Assembly (NCBI GenBank): GCA_036365145.1 | Contig: JAEOAD010000031.1 | Coordinates: 9,644,001 to 9,708,000, forward strand | Direction of reading: 5' to 3' | From: Orientallactaga sibirica | Lineage: Eukaryota > Chordata > Mammalia > Rodentia > Dipodidae | DNA: 64,000 bases | Shown here: positions 1-11,974 of the stretch, piece after piece | How the letters are laid out: the number at the start of each line of letters is the position of its first letter | How positions within the stretch are numbered: the stretch's first letter is position 1 | Notes under the pieces: model-generated | What the model saw: the letters and a program-made list of their open reading frames with translations, nothing else | Database searches by the model: none | Told to the model about the DNA's origin: nothing | Position numbers and translations under genes: made by a program

Positions 1-2646
1 TCCATAGTGACACTGTTGACATTTTCGAGAGTGTGCATGTAGCCCACAGAAATGGCTGAAAGTCAGAGTGTCTGGCAAAATAAAGAAGTGCCTAAAGTGT
101 CTGGATCTGGGGATCTGTTATGAGAATAAAATGGGACTCTCAGATAAGCCAGAATCTCTTTGCCAGAGAAATGAAGCAAATGAAGAAGTTCCTTTTCATC
201 ATTATTGAAGGTGGAATGGGAGCCCAGTGTCAGATAAACCTCTCTGCTGCCTTCTCATCATATTCTCTGCTTTTGCAGCTATCAAACGTGAGGTTCGTGA
301 GAATTATTGGTAATATGCACATTACAGTATTAACTTTCATTTATACAGTGCTAACCAAATGCCAGGCTATCACACTGAGGATTTCTACTGGAGCCCATAA
401 TTATATATCTTTAATTTAAAAAAATAATTCCCAAGGAGAGTGTGATGAGGATGGTCCTAGGACCAAACATGGAAAATGATGTTTTAACTCAATTTTCTTT
501 ATTGCCTTAATAGACTTGCCTGTTTTGCCATAAATGCAATGAGCCATATCTAGACAGAAAAGTGGTCTTTAAGTCACATTAATTTAATCCTAAGAGTTTA
601 CAAATGTGAAAACCATAGCACAAAAAAAGTTTGTCGTTCTTAACTGGAATTGCAGTTATGTAAAGGCAAGACTAGACAAACACATTTATTATTACTTTCG
701 GTTTCATTAGTTATATTTTCTTCTGTAGCATCAGAATCTGGACCATTTGCAATTAGAGTATCTCTTTTTATTGTGCAGGACTAAATATAATTACTGAATT
801 ATAAATATTACATACTATTATGCAATTATACTAAATATTCCATATGGACCTTAATTACCAAGATATGCAATAGAAAAATGCATAGGTAGAAGCATAATGT
901 AGTCATGATCCCTGGTCAGTCAATTCCTGCCTCACAGAAATATTATGACTGAATAAAATATTTAAAACATTTGACCCACAGAAATTTTATCAAAGTTCTA
1001 TTGTTTTTACAATAGTTCCCTCCCTCTGTGTGTGTGTGTCTCTCATTGAACTATGCATATGTAATAAATATAGTTGATCATTTTTGATCAAAAAAATAGC
1101 ATTTCCATAAATTCTCCTAATATTTAACCAATGGTAATTATATTATGGCCCCATTTTTCAGATTTTATCATAAATTATATATCTTCATAATACTGTTATT
1201 GATCAGTAAATGGGGATAACCTCATGCTCAACTCCATTGGAGAATTTTACATTTTTATGACCAAACTTATCTGACTTTAGACCAAGGTATCATTTTTGTC
1301 ACTGTCAAAGTCAGCTTGGGCAAATTTTGAAATCTCTTATATCTACTCCTTAAAACAGAAGAAAACAGTGGCGCTGAAAGGTCAGGAGAACAGCATTGTT
1401 AACTATAAATGCTGAAATCCAAACAGTTGTCAGATTGCAGAAAACATCTTTTCTGTACAACAACATGAGCCCAAATTCCCTTCAAATGGTCAATATGTTG
1501 TGTGAATGCAGTACCTTTATGGAATGCAATTAGAAATCACAGATCAAAGGTTAGGCCAGTACAAATGTAGCTCAACAAAGACAAGAAGGGACTAAAAGAC
1601 AGATTCTCTCATTTGAACATTGAATAAAGATAAAAGGAGGCAACACTTACATTGGGAAGGTGGTGTTAATGTTTATTAATAGTGAAGTATTACATTACGA
1701 GTCATTTCCTACCAGCAAGTAATTGTCCCTTGTGACAAAGGAAGCTGAAGAGAAAGACTTAGTAGCTTTTCACCAAGCTAACTCTGAGCTAAAGTTATAC
1801 ATCACTAGCCCTTCAGAAAACTTTTCCCCTTTTTATGAATAAATGGGGAGAATTTCTTGAAGCATTACTTACAAAAATATGAATAAATTGGGGGATAGGG
1901 ATGAACAGACAATGTCATTACCTACAAAACAAATTTATGAAGGAAGGGTAAAAATTCATTAGTCAACTGAATATACTCTCTTATGAAGATAAATATATCA
2001 ATAATTTTAAATGTATGTCTTTGGAGAAATATTAAGTGACTTCACATTATCTACATATAGGAGATAGCATTCCTGGGGTCAACAGCAAGTGAAATCAAAA
2101 CAAAATTTATTTGATTTTTGCTTGCTTATTGGATGGGAATTTTTAGAACTTACACCTTTCTTTCTTATTTCCCCTTTGTAACCAACCCTCTGCAGTGTGT
2201 GCAGTCCTAAGTACAACAGAAACTCATTTCATAATGAACATTGCATGCAATGCCCAGTACCCATCTTCGTTTTACTCTATGCTACCCACTGATCCTCTAA
2301 TCAGCTTTCTTTCTCACTACTGCCATCTCTGAAAGGCTTTTCTTTGACCCTTTAGCTGCCAATTCCTCTAAAACCTGTTCTCTCTTCTTGTTGATGATTT
2401 TTCCTTGGTTGAAACACTCTTACTAAGCATGTCTCCTTTTTCGGTTTTAATTTTACTAACACCTCACTTTTTGAGAGGATTATGGCTTTCACAACTGTTA
2501 TCTATATTGCTGACATGTAAATGCATTCTTGTGCTTTTGACATTCACTCATTCAAACTTGGATTTTTATCTCAGTGTCTTTGAGTTCTTATGTGAGACAA
2601 GAACCCTGTTATTGAGTTATATGCTCAGCATTCTTTTTTGTTTTTA
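1..2646. other. Unique AT-rich DNA, no gene recognised
   Basis: I see no recognisable repeat, exon or structured element apart from a short TG run near 1026-1040. Open frames here (120-419 and 2405-2647) are short, lack homology I recognise and have no splice or codon support. Probably intronic or intergenic. Confidence 0.5.
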
Positions 2647-2647
2647 A

Positions 2648-2757
2648 TTTTGAGACAGGGTCTTAGTAAGTTTCCAGGTGGTCCTTGAAATTGGTGATCC
2701 TCTTGCCTCAACCTCCTAAGTAGCTTGTACTACAGGCCCATGCTACGAGGCTCAGCA
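2648..2757 (-). repeat. Diverged B1-like (7SL-derived) SINE
   Basis: The stretch beginning TTTTGAGACAGGGTCTTAGT and running through GATCCTCTTGCCTCAACCTCC to the pattern for a reversed box-A region is a reversed B1 body. It is much more diverged than the B1 copies later in the window, so it is an old copy. Confidence 0.65.
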
Positions 2758-2770
2758 TGTTTTATGTTTT

Positions 2771-2990
2771 CTTTTTTAAAATTTTATTTATTTATTTATT
2801 TGAGAGAGAGAGAGAGAGGCAGACAGAGTGAGAAAGAGAAAGGACACACCAGGAACTCTAGCCACTGCAAAAGAACTCGAGACACATGTGCTACCTTGGG
2901 CATCTGGCTTTACATGGGTACTGGGGAATCCACCTGGGTCCTTTGGCTTTGCTGGCCAGCACCTTAACCACTAAGCCATCTCTCCAGGCT
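2771..2990 (-). repeat. DIP-like tRNA-derived SINE (type A), reversed, with target duplication
   Basis: Reversed SINE: T-rich tail and TTTATTTATT, then a (GA)n tract, a body with GCCACTGCAAA and CATCTGGCTT, and the reversed head CTAAGCCATCTCTCCAGGC. It is flanked by TGTTTTATGTTTT at 2758-2770 and 2991-3003, a 13-bp target-site duplication that marks L1-mediated insertion. The 80-aa frame over it is only repeat sequence. Confidence 0.88.
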
Positions 2991-3003
2991 TGTTTTATGT
3001 TTT

Positions 3004-4498
3004 TTTTTTTTTTAATGTGTCAGTTAATTGATATTGACTCCATGTCTTCAGATGCCAACTCAAGAGTGCAGTCACCCTGCTGCGTCTAGATAGCACCACT
3101 ATGCTATATACTTAACATCATGTGCCTTCCTCATGTTCAACTTATCACCCATCACACTGTTTACTTCCTCTCCATATGAACTTGCAATGTTTTAGTTAAA
3201 ACTATAATAATCATTAGCGAAATCATCTCAACCTACAATGTCCATGAGTATCTTTCCTTCTATCTCTGTACTCCATACCCCACTGTACCACCTGCATCAA
3301 GTCTACCTCTACACAGCTTTCAACTCTCATTACTTCATTCCTGGTGAGAACAGGCATGTTCAGGGTGGTATGACAATAAACTCATTACTTCATTCCTAGT
3401 GCTCTGGTTTCACCACAATCCCTCACCACATCTTTTCTACACTGATTTTTTAGTGTATTTTCTTGCTTTGAGCTTCAATGGACCTCTCTTCTACCTTCAG
3501 TGACAGATTTTTTTCTAGTATGAAAACTTGCCAATATTAATGTTATTTTTACAATTCATCATTTTTTCCCAACCACATCAGCATGCCAATTTAAAACAAA
3601 TAGGTCCTAGTCTTAACATCTTTTGAAAGCATTACTCTTAGCATCCTAATTGTTTTATCCAAATTGGCATGCCATGGATTCTCACAGCTTCAATTTTTCT
3701 TCAGTTGCCCACCCCCAAAAAAACCTCACACATTCCCTAAAAACTGTGTTTATTGACTGGTTATTTCCATATTCAACTGGGCTACCACCTCCATAAAGGA
3801 ATACCCAGTGGACCTTTGAAGGTGTAATTGTCTCATCTATTTTCTGATTTTTACAGAGGATATAATATCTACTTCTGTACTCCATTCCATCATTAAATAA
3901 ATCAAAATATTGCATGAGCATCTGCTCAGTGCTGTCATTGTTCTAGGTGCCAGAGGGCAGCAGTATGATGAAGTCAGTTCAAACCAGCTCACAAGGGCCC
4001 AATTGTATATATTGTTGTCCAATGCCAAATTCCATGATATCACAATGGTAGCTTGAGAAAGGACAAAGAAATATTTACACCACAGAAATCAGCAAAGACT
4101 AGAACTTCATCAGGTAAACATGGGCAAAAGTCTTACACCATACATAGTCCATGGAAATAAAGAGAGAATATACACATGCTGAATGGAAAATAGCTTTCTT
4201 TTAATGTTCCAAAGTGTCATTCAGATACAGAAAGTGGTAGTGTGGGGACTAGAATAAGGCAGAGTCATTCAAGATATTATAGGCATCACAAAGAGTGAAG
4301 AAAAGAGCAGGGCTGGAGGCAGTGACAATGAGCTGCTGTTAATGTATCTAGAAAAAGAGGCAAGAGCTTCAGGGTCAGTACATGATTTTAAACACAAGAG
4401 TATAATATAAATACTTTAGTACATGGAGCTCAGTGTATAGATTATTCATTCTTTGTCTTCCTAATGCTTGACAGGGCACACTTAAGATGTGCTTAATT
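3004..4498. other. Mostly unique DNA with a possible ancient repeat near 3890-4040
   Basis: No exon recognised. At about 3900-3990 the text GAGCATCTGCTCAGTGCTG...TTCTAGGTGCCAGAGGGCAG resembles the 'last few residues of common mammalian ancient repeats' pattern (G-A-G-C-A-C-C-T-A-C-T type), but it is too decayed to name. Confidence 0.4.
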
Positions 4499-4507
4499 AA
4501 GGTGCTA

Positions 4508-4767
4508 TTTTTTTTTTTTTTTGGAGAGACACGTGAGAGACAGAGAGAGAAGGAGAGGAAAGACAGATATAGATGGGTGCACCAGCAGCCTCTCAGCTGC
4601 TGTGAATGAAATCCAGATGTGTGCTCCCCCTTGTGGTCAAGTGTGGCATTGCACCCTTTGCATCTGGCTAAATGTGGGACCTGGAGATTGGAACCGCTGG
4701 ATATTGGAACTAGAGTTCATAGGCTTAGGAGGCAGGCACCTTAACCACTAAGCCATCTCTCCAGCCC
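4508..4767 (-). repeat. DIP-like SINE, type B subfamily, reversed, with target duplication
   Basis: Reversed copy of the second SINE subfamily. It has the reversed motifs GCAGCCTCTCAGCTGCTGTG, CCCCCTTGTGGTCAAG and ATCTGGCTAAATGTGGGACC, and two tandem copies of a GGAGATTGGAACC-like block (about 4682-4711). The duplication AAGGTGCTA lies at 4499-4507 and 4768-4776. The poly-T at the left is the reversed A tail. Confidence 0.86.
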
Positions 4768-5034
4768 AAGGTGCTAATTTTTAAAACAGATGAGAATCCT
4801 CTGTTTGGAGTCAGATAGCTAGTTCTGAGTACACATTTTTCTGTCTTGAATTTCTGTTTTGATTAAAAACAACCGTTCAGAACGATGAGCTTCTTCCCAT
4901 AAAGAACATAAAACACCCCCCCTTCCACACGCACACACACATACACACTTTGGCCTGCTTCTTGATGGAAAGAATTGCAGCTACCCACTAATTATCTATG
5001 TTTCTTTTAATTACATCTCCAGAGTCTCGTAATT

Positions 5035-5200
5035 CCACTCAGGACTTCTCAAACTTTCATGCGCATATGAATCACAGAAGAAACTTTATGTTGTCATGTT
5101 CTACTTCAGTAGATCTGGGTGGGCTCTGGGACTCTGCATTTCTAATCAGCTCTCAGAAGCTAGAGATCATGCTATTCTGAGGATCAGATTGAGTAGCAAG
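5035..5200 (+). mobile_element. MER5-like hAT-Charlie DNA transposon fossil
   Basis: The segment CTTCTCAAACTTTCATGCGCATATGAATCAC, then TCAGTAGATCTGGGTGGG and TCTGCATTTCTAATCAGCTC follows the order of the MER5A consensus (TTCTCAAAC...CATCAGAATCACC...TCAGTAGGTCTGGGGTGGG...GCATTTCTAACA). It is a non-autonomous relic shared by placental mammals with no coding capacity. Confidence 0.68.
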
Positions 5201-5660
5201 GTGCAAAGGAACATCTGTTCACATCCTCAGGAGGAAACTCACTGCTGAGAAATGCCTTGCCTTCTGTGGGAGCTGTGTTCTCTTGCAAAGTATTGGCTCC
5301 TGGCAATTTCTTGCCCTATAATTCCTTGTAAACACAAGAGTGCAACTCTAATATGGCTTACACGTCACAACCCTTAAGTACTTATCAGCCAGTCTTCCCT
5401 GCCTGGGTTGAATGTCTCCAGCTTCTCCAGCTACGCGTCAAACTAGCAGTTTTAAAGCATGTGCACATGGCAGGCATTATCTTGGCATGCGATTCTGTGG
5501 CTTAGGTGTCAGCCCACCCTGGTGGGTCCAGATACTGTCACCACTAGGTTGATGGAACCCGGAGTGCTTAACATGGCACACTTCCCGGATAGCTTTTTAA
5601 TCTCTCAGTCAAGCCTCCTTCTGACTTTTGTTATTACTTTCTCTTTTTATGTGACTATTT

Positions 5661-5881
5661 AAATATTTATTTTTATGTTTATTTATTTATTTATTTATTT
5701 GACAGAGAAACAGGGAGGGAGATTGAGAATGGGTGCGCCAGGGCCTCTAGCCATTGCAAACAAACTCCAGATGCATGCGCCACTTATGCATCTGGCTAAA
5801 GTGTGGGTGCTGGGTAATCGAACCTGGATCCTTTGGCTTTGCAGCCAAATGCCTTAACTGTTAAGCCATCCCCCCAGCCCC
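5661..5881 (-). repeat. DIP-like SINE (type A), reversed
   Basis: TTTATTTATTTATTTATTTG, then GACAGAGAAACAGGGAGGGAG, GCCATTGCAAACAAACTCC, CTTATGCATCTGGCTAAA and GCCATCCCCCCAGCCC give the full reversed order. An imperfect duplication flanks it (TTTATGTGACTATTT at 5646-5660, TTTATGTGGCCATTT at 5882-5896; 13 of 15 match), so the insertion is fairly old. Confidence 0.85.
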
Positions 5882-6461
5882 TTTATGTGGCCATTTATAC
5901 TGAGATCTTGTCAATCCCCATCTTCACAAAAACAAAGCAAGGTATAAAAGAGGATCATTTATTTGCAGAGAAAGCTTGGAAGGGAGGCAGGCACTCAATT
6001 CATTGCCCCCTAACTCTATCACCAACCACACTATTTCTCATCTCCTGTTTCAGAAAAGTTTTTCTCCCCATTTCTTTTATTTTTTTAATTCTTTATGTTT
6101 TCTAATAAATACTGAGAAATTACTATGTGTCCAATATGTCTGTGCCCAGTTGAACAAACAGGAAACAGACAGCATAGTGTTAGGTAGTATTGATTGTCAG
6201 GAAGAAAAATAAAAGCTGGTTAAGGGGTAAAAGGAAGAAGGAGCGACTTCTGAAATCAAAAGATCATGCATGAGATCCTGAACAGAGAGTTTTGAATGAA
6301 GAACAGTTTTTCTCAGACTCAGGTCTATTGGGTGGAAGAGAAACAAAATTTTACCTCTACATTTTCAAAGACATTGTGCTCTGCCTAAAACATCAATTGA
6401 CATAAGAACGATTAGCAGGAGAAAAGCATACATGTTTGTTTAATATAAATCTTATGTGGAG

Positions 6462-6633
6462 CTGGGCATGGTGGTAAACGCCTAAGTCCTGGCACTCTGG
6501 AGACAAACATAGTAGGAGGACTGCTGTGAGTTCGAGGCCAGCCTGAGAATACATAGTGAATTACAGGTCACCCTGGGCTAGAGCAAGACCTTATCTTCAA
6601 TAAATAAATATATAAATAAATAAATAAATAAAT
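6462..6633 (+). repeat. B1-like SINE with (AAAT)n tail
   Basis: Starts GCTGGGCATGGTGGTAAACG and continues with GAGTTCGAGGCCAGCCTGAG and GGGCTAGAGCAAGACC, the 7SL-derived B1 body, and ends in an AATAAATAAA tail. A short TTATGTG repeat sits on both sides. Confidence 0.88.
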
Positions 6634-7818
6634 TATGTGAAATAGGGGTCCTTGTAAAGAAAGGAAGACCAAAAGAGGTACTAAAATCTAAATGCATTTA
6701 AATTAGGTTGAACAAGAAAAGGCAATTATGGAAAAGTAGGTAAACTATGCTGGGAGGCTACAGAAAGATAAAGGTTATTTTAACAAGGTCTATTTGTGCA
6801 GAATTCTCAGTCTCGGCTTGCCATCCTTCATGATGAGAACATTATTCTCCAGGTTCAGGCAAGGCATTGCTATATGGGGTACTATCTCTTGCTTTCTGGG
6901 AAAAATACCTGGAAGGGTCAAAGGTACCCTTACAAGGTACCTGCTAGTTTTAAATATATATCTTTAACTCAAAATAATCCTTATACCAAAGTGGCAGCGT
7001 CCACCACTCTTCAGCAGCTCCTATTTGCATATTCATAGACTCCTGCTGGTGACTCATTCTGCTGTCTGTCACAGTTACCTTATCTCAGGTACTCCTTGTC
7101 CTCTCTTTCCACATAGCTTTTCAACAAGTAGTGAACACCATGCAAATTTTATTCCCAGCTGATCCGGATGACCCTCACTTTCTCTCACACTAACAAAGTT
7201 AGAGGGTGACTGGGATTGGACATTTGGAATTTATTTGTTAAAAGTACTTTGTAGAACAGGTAATGGGCCAAAAGGTGTGCTCTGACCTCAGCTAAGCCAA
7301 GTTCTCTTTCTCAGCCTGCCCCTCATTTTAAGTACCAGAGGCTTATGCATACAGGGCCAGAGCAACTTAACTTCCCTGGCAGTCTTGTGCTTCTGTTGAC
7401 TCACTGTGACTTTACAGTAAGCTCCCACCTTGGAGGCTTTCTCTGGTAGCTGCTGTTTTCACAGCATCTTACAAATGGACTCCCTCCTCTAATAAGAGCC
7501 ACTTCTCTAGCCGCTGCTGCCTGCTGAATATCATACTTTAAAAATAATATAACGATAATAAAAATCCCACAGAAATGTAAATTGACTTTCTGATTAGATT
7601 ACCAAAGGGGAAGAAAAAGCTGCAACAAATCAGGAAAGACGCTCTTGCAAATCACCGTGGTATCTTGCAGCATCTGAGGATAACCTTTTGCTCTCCAAAT
7701 TGGTAAATATTCCTCTCTTTTTTTATTTTGTGGTGGGTTCAAATGCCATGCCTTCCAAAAAACTTATTGAATAGACTACCCAGTGGGTAAAAGTATTGAA
7801 GGAATGTTTCATAGCTTT

Positions 7819-8309
7819 GTGATGGTTAATTTCTGTTGTCAACTTGATGAAATCAAGCAAGAGACATGCCTCTTGGCTAAGTCTGTAAAATCATTTCAAA
7901 TAAAGATTCAGAGAGGAACGACCTTTCCCCAAAGCAGGCAGGCAGCCTTCCAGTGGTAGTGGGTATGAAAAGAGGTTCCAGGAAAAGTCCTTCTTACCTG
8001 GTTATCCTTGCTACTGGCTGCAGAATGATGCATCTGACCTGTTGCCGCCATCCTTTGTGAACAATGGAACCTCGTTTCTTCACCCTTTCAAGGTGACCAG
8101 CATTGTTTCTAGGTATCTTCCTGGCCTTCAGTGATCTGAGGCTCTCAAACTTTTCAACCTACAGATAGCCATTGTTGCTCTCTCCATCCCATATCCAGAA
8201 ATTTGCTCTAATAAATCCCATATACATACATACATATACACATACATGCATGCATACACACACACACACATTCTCAAGGTTCTATCCCTCTTAATAACCC
8301 TGACTAACA
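7819..8309 (+). mobile_element. Old ERVL-type solo LTR
   Basis: Starts TGTGATGGTTAATTTCTGTTGTCAACTTG and ends GGTTCTATCCCTCTTAATAACCCTGACTAACA. This is the start and end grammar of an ancient mammalian LTR family (GGTTAATTTTATGTGTCAACTTG ... TCTGGAGAACCCTGACTAATACA). A microsatellite of CATA/CACA units (about 8215-8270) lies just before its end, after CTAATAAATCCC, which could be the old polyadenylation signal. No coding frame. Confidence 0.66.
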
Positions 8310-8529
8310 AGTCTGTATTGAAAAATTATCAAAGGGAACCAGATGACCTCATTGTATGATTTATGGATAACCAGTGACTAAAGAGTTTACCGACTTTGCA
8401 AGGTTATACCTTATACATATATAACTGAATCCTTGCATAATAAAAGACAATGCATTTAAAGCATCCCAGAAGATTTTTTTCCCCTGAATATCATATAAGT
8501 TATCATGAACTAACTAGTGATTTCCATAG

Positions 8530-8710
8530 CTGACTTCAATCTACCACTGCATTAACATCACTTGGAGGACTTGTTCTACACAGATTGCTGAACTCAACAC
8601 TTCATTTCTGACTTAGTAAGTCTTAAATAGGTGTGAGAATTCACATTTTCAGTATCTTCCCAGGTGGCATTAATGCTACTGTTCTCAGGACCACATTTTG
8701 AGAACCACTG
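8530..8710 (+). mobile_element. MER5A-like hAT-Charlie DNA transposon fossil
   Basis: ATTAACATCACTTGGAGGAC, ACACAGATTGCTGAACTC, GAGAATTCACATTTTCAG, CCCAGGTGGCATTAATGCTAC and a terminal TTTTGAGAACCACTGG follow the MER5A consensus in order. Non-autonomous and non-coding. The left inverted end is decayed. Confidence 0.75.
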
Positions 8711-9001
8711 GTCTAGAACATGTAAGTATTTTATATCAGGATCCCTACAGATATTTAACTGTTTTAAAAGCAGGAGACCAGGGATAAAAATAAAGGAAAA
8801 GAAATGTGATTAAGAAAGTGGAGTCACAGCCTATTTGAGACTTTGGTCTGTCATGTATCAAGTTAGGCAGCTCAAATCATAACACAGATGTATGAATCCT
8901 AGACCGAGTAGATTTAAAAGCAAGTTTTTTTTTTTTTTTAAAAGTAGTTTTCTTTTATTCTTCAGAACTAAGAAAGCAAACAGTAGTCATCTTTGTATTT
9001 T

Positions 9002-9184
9002 TGTTTACTTATTTATTTATTTTTATTTTATTTTAATTTTTGGTTTTTTGAAGTAGGGTTTCACTCTAGTCCAGACTGACCTGGAATTCACTACGTACTC
9101 TCAGGTTGGCCTTGAATTCACAGCAATCCATCCACCTCTGCCTCCCAAGTGCTGGGATTAAAGGAGTGTGCCACCATGACTGGT
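9002..9184 (-). repeat. B1 SINE, reversed, inserted in the tail of a DIP-like SINE
   Basis: T-rich start, GGTTTTTTGAAGTAGGGTTT, CTGACCTGGAATTCAC, GGCCTTGAATTCACAGCAAT, CCTCCCAAGTGCTGGGATTA and GTGTGCCACCATGACTGG form a reversed B1. It and the next SINE share one pair of outer duplications, so the B1 landed inside the A-rich tail of the DIP-like element. Confidence 0.88.
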
Positions 9185-9236
9185 TTTATTTTTGTTTATT
9201 CTTATTTATTTATTTGACAGTGACAGACAGAGAAAG

Positions 9237-9281
<45 letters not shown>

Positions 9282-9432
9282 ATGAGTGGCCTCTAGCCAC
9301 TGCAAACGAACTCCAGATGCATGCACTACCTTGTACATCTGGCTTACATGGGTTCTGGGGAATCAAGCCTCAAACCAAGGTCCTTAGGCTTCACAGGCAA
9401 GTGCTTAACTGCTAAGCCATGTCTCTAGGCCC
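9185..9432 (-). repeat. DIP-like SINE (type A), reversed, with a long (GA)n tract
   Basis: TTTATTTATTTGACAG, a (GA)n run of about 38 bp at 9241-9278, GGCCTCTAGCCACTGCAAAC, CATCTGGCTTACATGGG and reversed head CTAAGCCATGTCTCTAGG. TCATCTTTGTATTTT is found at 8987-9001 and 9433-9447: a perfect 15-bp duplication around this SINE plus the B1. Confidence 0.9.
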
Positions 9433-9447
9433 TCATCTTTGTATTTT

Positions 9448-10330
9448 AATCCATTCTCACAATTAGCTAAATCCCTTTATAATAAAATTATCAAAAATTA
9501 AAATAACTAAAAATAAGAGTGTAAGAAGAGCTTTACATTCAAACTGCAAAGTATGTTCTTTCCTTTCCAAGACAGATTTGTTGGAAATGATTTGTATTTT
9601 AGCATTTTCCAGTTTGAACACCCACTCTTAGTAATGGTAAGAAACTGAGTTCTGCTCTGAAGGAATGCTTTTTAAATGAATCATAGTGTCTGGTTAGGCC
9701 AAGAAATTCATTAATTCATCTCTTTCGCTCAAGCAGAACAGTAATCAACTACAGGCTAGATTCTTACCTATCACCATCACACATCACATTCATAACCAAA
9801 AAAATGCCCTAATAACTAAGGGTCTAAATTATACATGTAAAACCTATCTATTACCACATGCTATTCATTTTCATTTGTCTTCAGGTCTTTGACTTTGCTT
9901 TATTTTGAACTTCTGTTTAGTATCATGTAAACCAAAAGGCAAAGTCAGTTATCTGAGTTTTCGGCCATTAGTGGATTGGTTTATCATTTACCCAATCGCA
10001 TAACACTGAAAAAACTGGCTACCCACATGCATCATAATCATAGTTCTCTCACAGTAAAAATATGTAATGGCTGTCTTTTTGAAAGGATAGACTGTGTTGT
10101 AAAATAGAGAGATTATGTAGTTATTAAACAAATGGTCCAAATAAACACACACTAGAAAAAATAGGGTGCCCAATAGGACATTAAAGGTTTGGTGTGCCAT
10201 GTGGGGTCCTTTCAATTTATAGTTCTGTCACTTATTTATGCTTCAAACTTTTAACAGGTGACATGCCTATTGGAACTTGAACTCATCTATAAAGATGATT
10301 ATCATCAAAGTTCAAAGAGCTACATGTATT
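9448..10330. other. Unique AT-rich DNA, nothing recognised
   Basis: No repeat family or exon recognised. The minus-strand frame at 9988-10215 is short, with no supporting feature. Confidence 0.45.
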
Positions 10331-10337
10331 GGTACAC

Positions 10338-10575
10338 ACCTTTTTAAATATATTTTTATTAGTCATGTATATAGTATATATACAGCCATGATGGTACCAT
10401 CATTAGCCTTCTCCCTGTCCTCGCCCCATGGGTCATGTGGGTCTTGCCTTATGGGGGTAGCCATCAGTTATGTGGGAGAGGCAATGACTCTGTGTATAAT
10501 GACCCAACTTTTAATTGTGGTACTCGGAAGTTCAACAGACCACTTTGGGCTGTATATTGGGACTGTTATAAAAGA
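10338..10575 (-). mobile_element. L1 3' untranslated end, reversed
   Basis: The left edge read in reverse gives GACTAATAAAAATATATTT, a polyadenylation-type end. Reverse-complemented text GACAGGGAGAAGGCTAA plus a palindrome around GATGGTACCATC is repeated on the plus strand at about 33431-33480, showing an interspersed family. The lack of protein similarity and the A-rich end suggest an L1 3' UTR. The family name is inferred. Confidence 0.5.
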
Positions 10576-10864
10576 GAAAATGAAAATTTGAGAAAAATTG
10601 AGATACATTTTATCAAACAGAATGCCAAGTTGTAGCATACTGATGACAGTTAATGGTTATAGAAAATCTAAATGAGTTGCTAAAGGCTCCACTAGGTTGC
10701 TGGGTGGTTTTGTTTTGCTTTGCTTTTTCTGTAAGAGTATGTTATTTATAAATCTTCCACTCTGCCTTTGTGAGAGAGCATCCATTGTGCATGTGGCTTT
10801 TGTGGTAATAGTTCTTTCTCTTATAATTCCTGCTTACCATGCCAAGGCATTTTTTAGAATAAAT

Positions 10865-10866
<2 letters not shown>

Positions 10867-10916
<50 letters not shown>
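10867..10916. repeat. (AT)n microsatellite
   Basis: About 25 uninterrupted AT units. The Ile-Tyr runs in overlapping open frames come from this tract and are not protein. Confidence 0.97.
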
Positions 10917-10919
<3 letters not shown>

Positions 10920-11521
10920 GCTTTACATAAAGGTGAGGTATTTGGGAGAGAAAAAAAATGTGAAGTTCTGTTTTGTGTCAACTGAAGTAATTTCAAGCCC
11001 AGGAGTTCTTAATCCCTCCATGCATGCTAGAAATTGTGTATAGTACAAAGCCTCATGTATATTGTTTTTCTTATGCATGCATACTTGTAAAAAATTATAA
11101 TTCACAAATTTAGCACAATATAATATTAACAACAAATAACAATACTATATATGGAATAATTATAACATTACTATAGTAAACCATATATGAATTCAGTCTC
11201 TCTTTAAGTAATCAAGATAATAATGCCTTTGGACTGCAGTTGAATGTACTGTAACTAAATGCAGAAAGGGGTGAGGAACTACTGCAAGCACCTATCACTT
11301 CCTAGAACTCCACATGCCTACCTTGGTATCTACAATCCCCAGTGCTGCTACTTGCACAGAAATGAAGTACACACCAGCCCAGGGAAGTAGACTTCTCTGC
11401 CCAGAGCAGTAATCTCAGATAGCCAGGTCCATCTTCTGCAGAGTTTTGGATGTCTACTATTCTGCTGAGTTTCTCTATTAATTAATCTTTTAAAAAAATG
11501 TTTTTTATTTCCCATTGGCAT

Positions 11522-11824
11522 TGTTGCAGTTAGCTTCTCCTTGCTTGTAGAAAGCACCTGACTGCAAGCAGCTTGTGGGAGAAAAGGTTGATGGCAGGGG
11601 AGAAAATGACATGAGCAAAGGTTGGACCTCACCTCCTCACTAACATCAGGTGGACAACTGCATCAGGAAAGTGTGCCAAACACTGACAAGCTGCCTATAA
11701 TGCCCATACACCCACCCCCAACAACACACCTCCAACAAGGTTCCAATTCCCAAACTGCCATCAGCTCTCATCAAGCATTCAGAATACATAAGTTTCTGGG
11801 GGATGCCTGAATCAAACCACCATA
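11522..11824 (-). mobile_element. ORR1-like MaLR solo LTR, reversed, with 5-bp target duplication
   Basis: Plus-strand text starts TGTTGCAGTTAGCTTCTCC and ends CCTGAATCAAACCACCATA. In the sense direction it reads from TG.TGGTTTGATTCAGGC to ...CTGCAACA. It matches the LTRs at 59240 and 60753 along its length, with a deletion around the polyadenylation region. GGCAT lies at 11517-11521 and 11825-11829, a perfect 5-bp duplication typical of ERVL-MaLR integration. Confidence 0.83.
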
Positions 11825-11974
11825 GGCATATAATCATACAACATGATGTGGAGTTATATAAAGGCATTTTCATATAATTATATAATGTACATTGGGTATA
11901 TCCCCAGCTCCCCTCAGCTCCTCTGCATCATCCTTTCATTTCTGCTTTCTCTACAGGCCTGCGATCCTCAAAAG

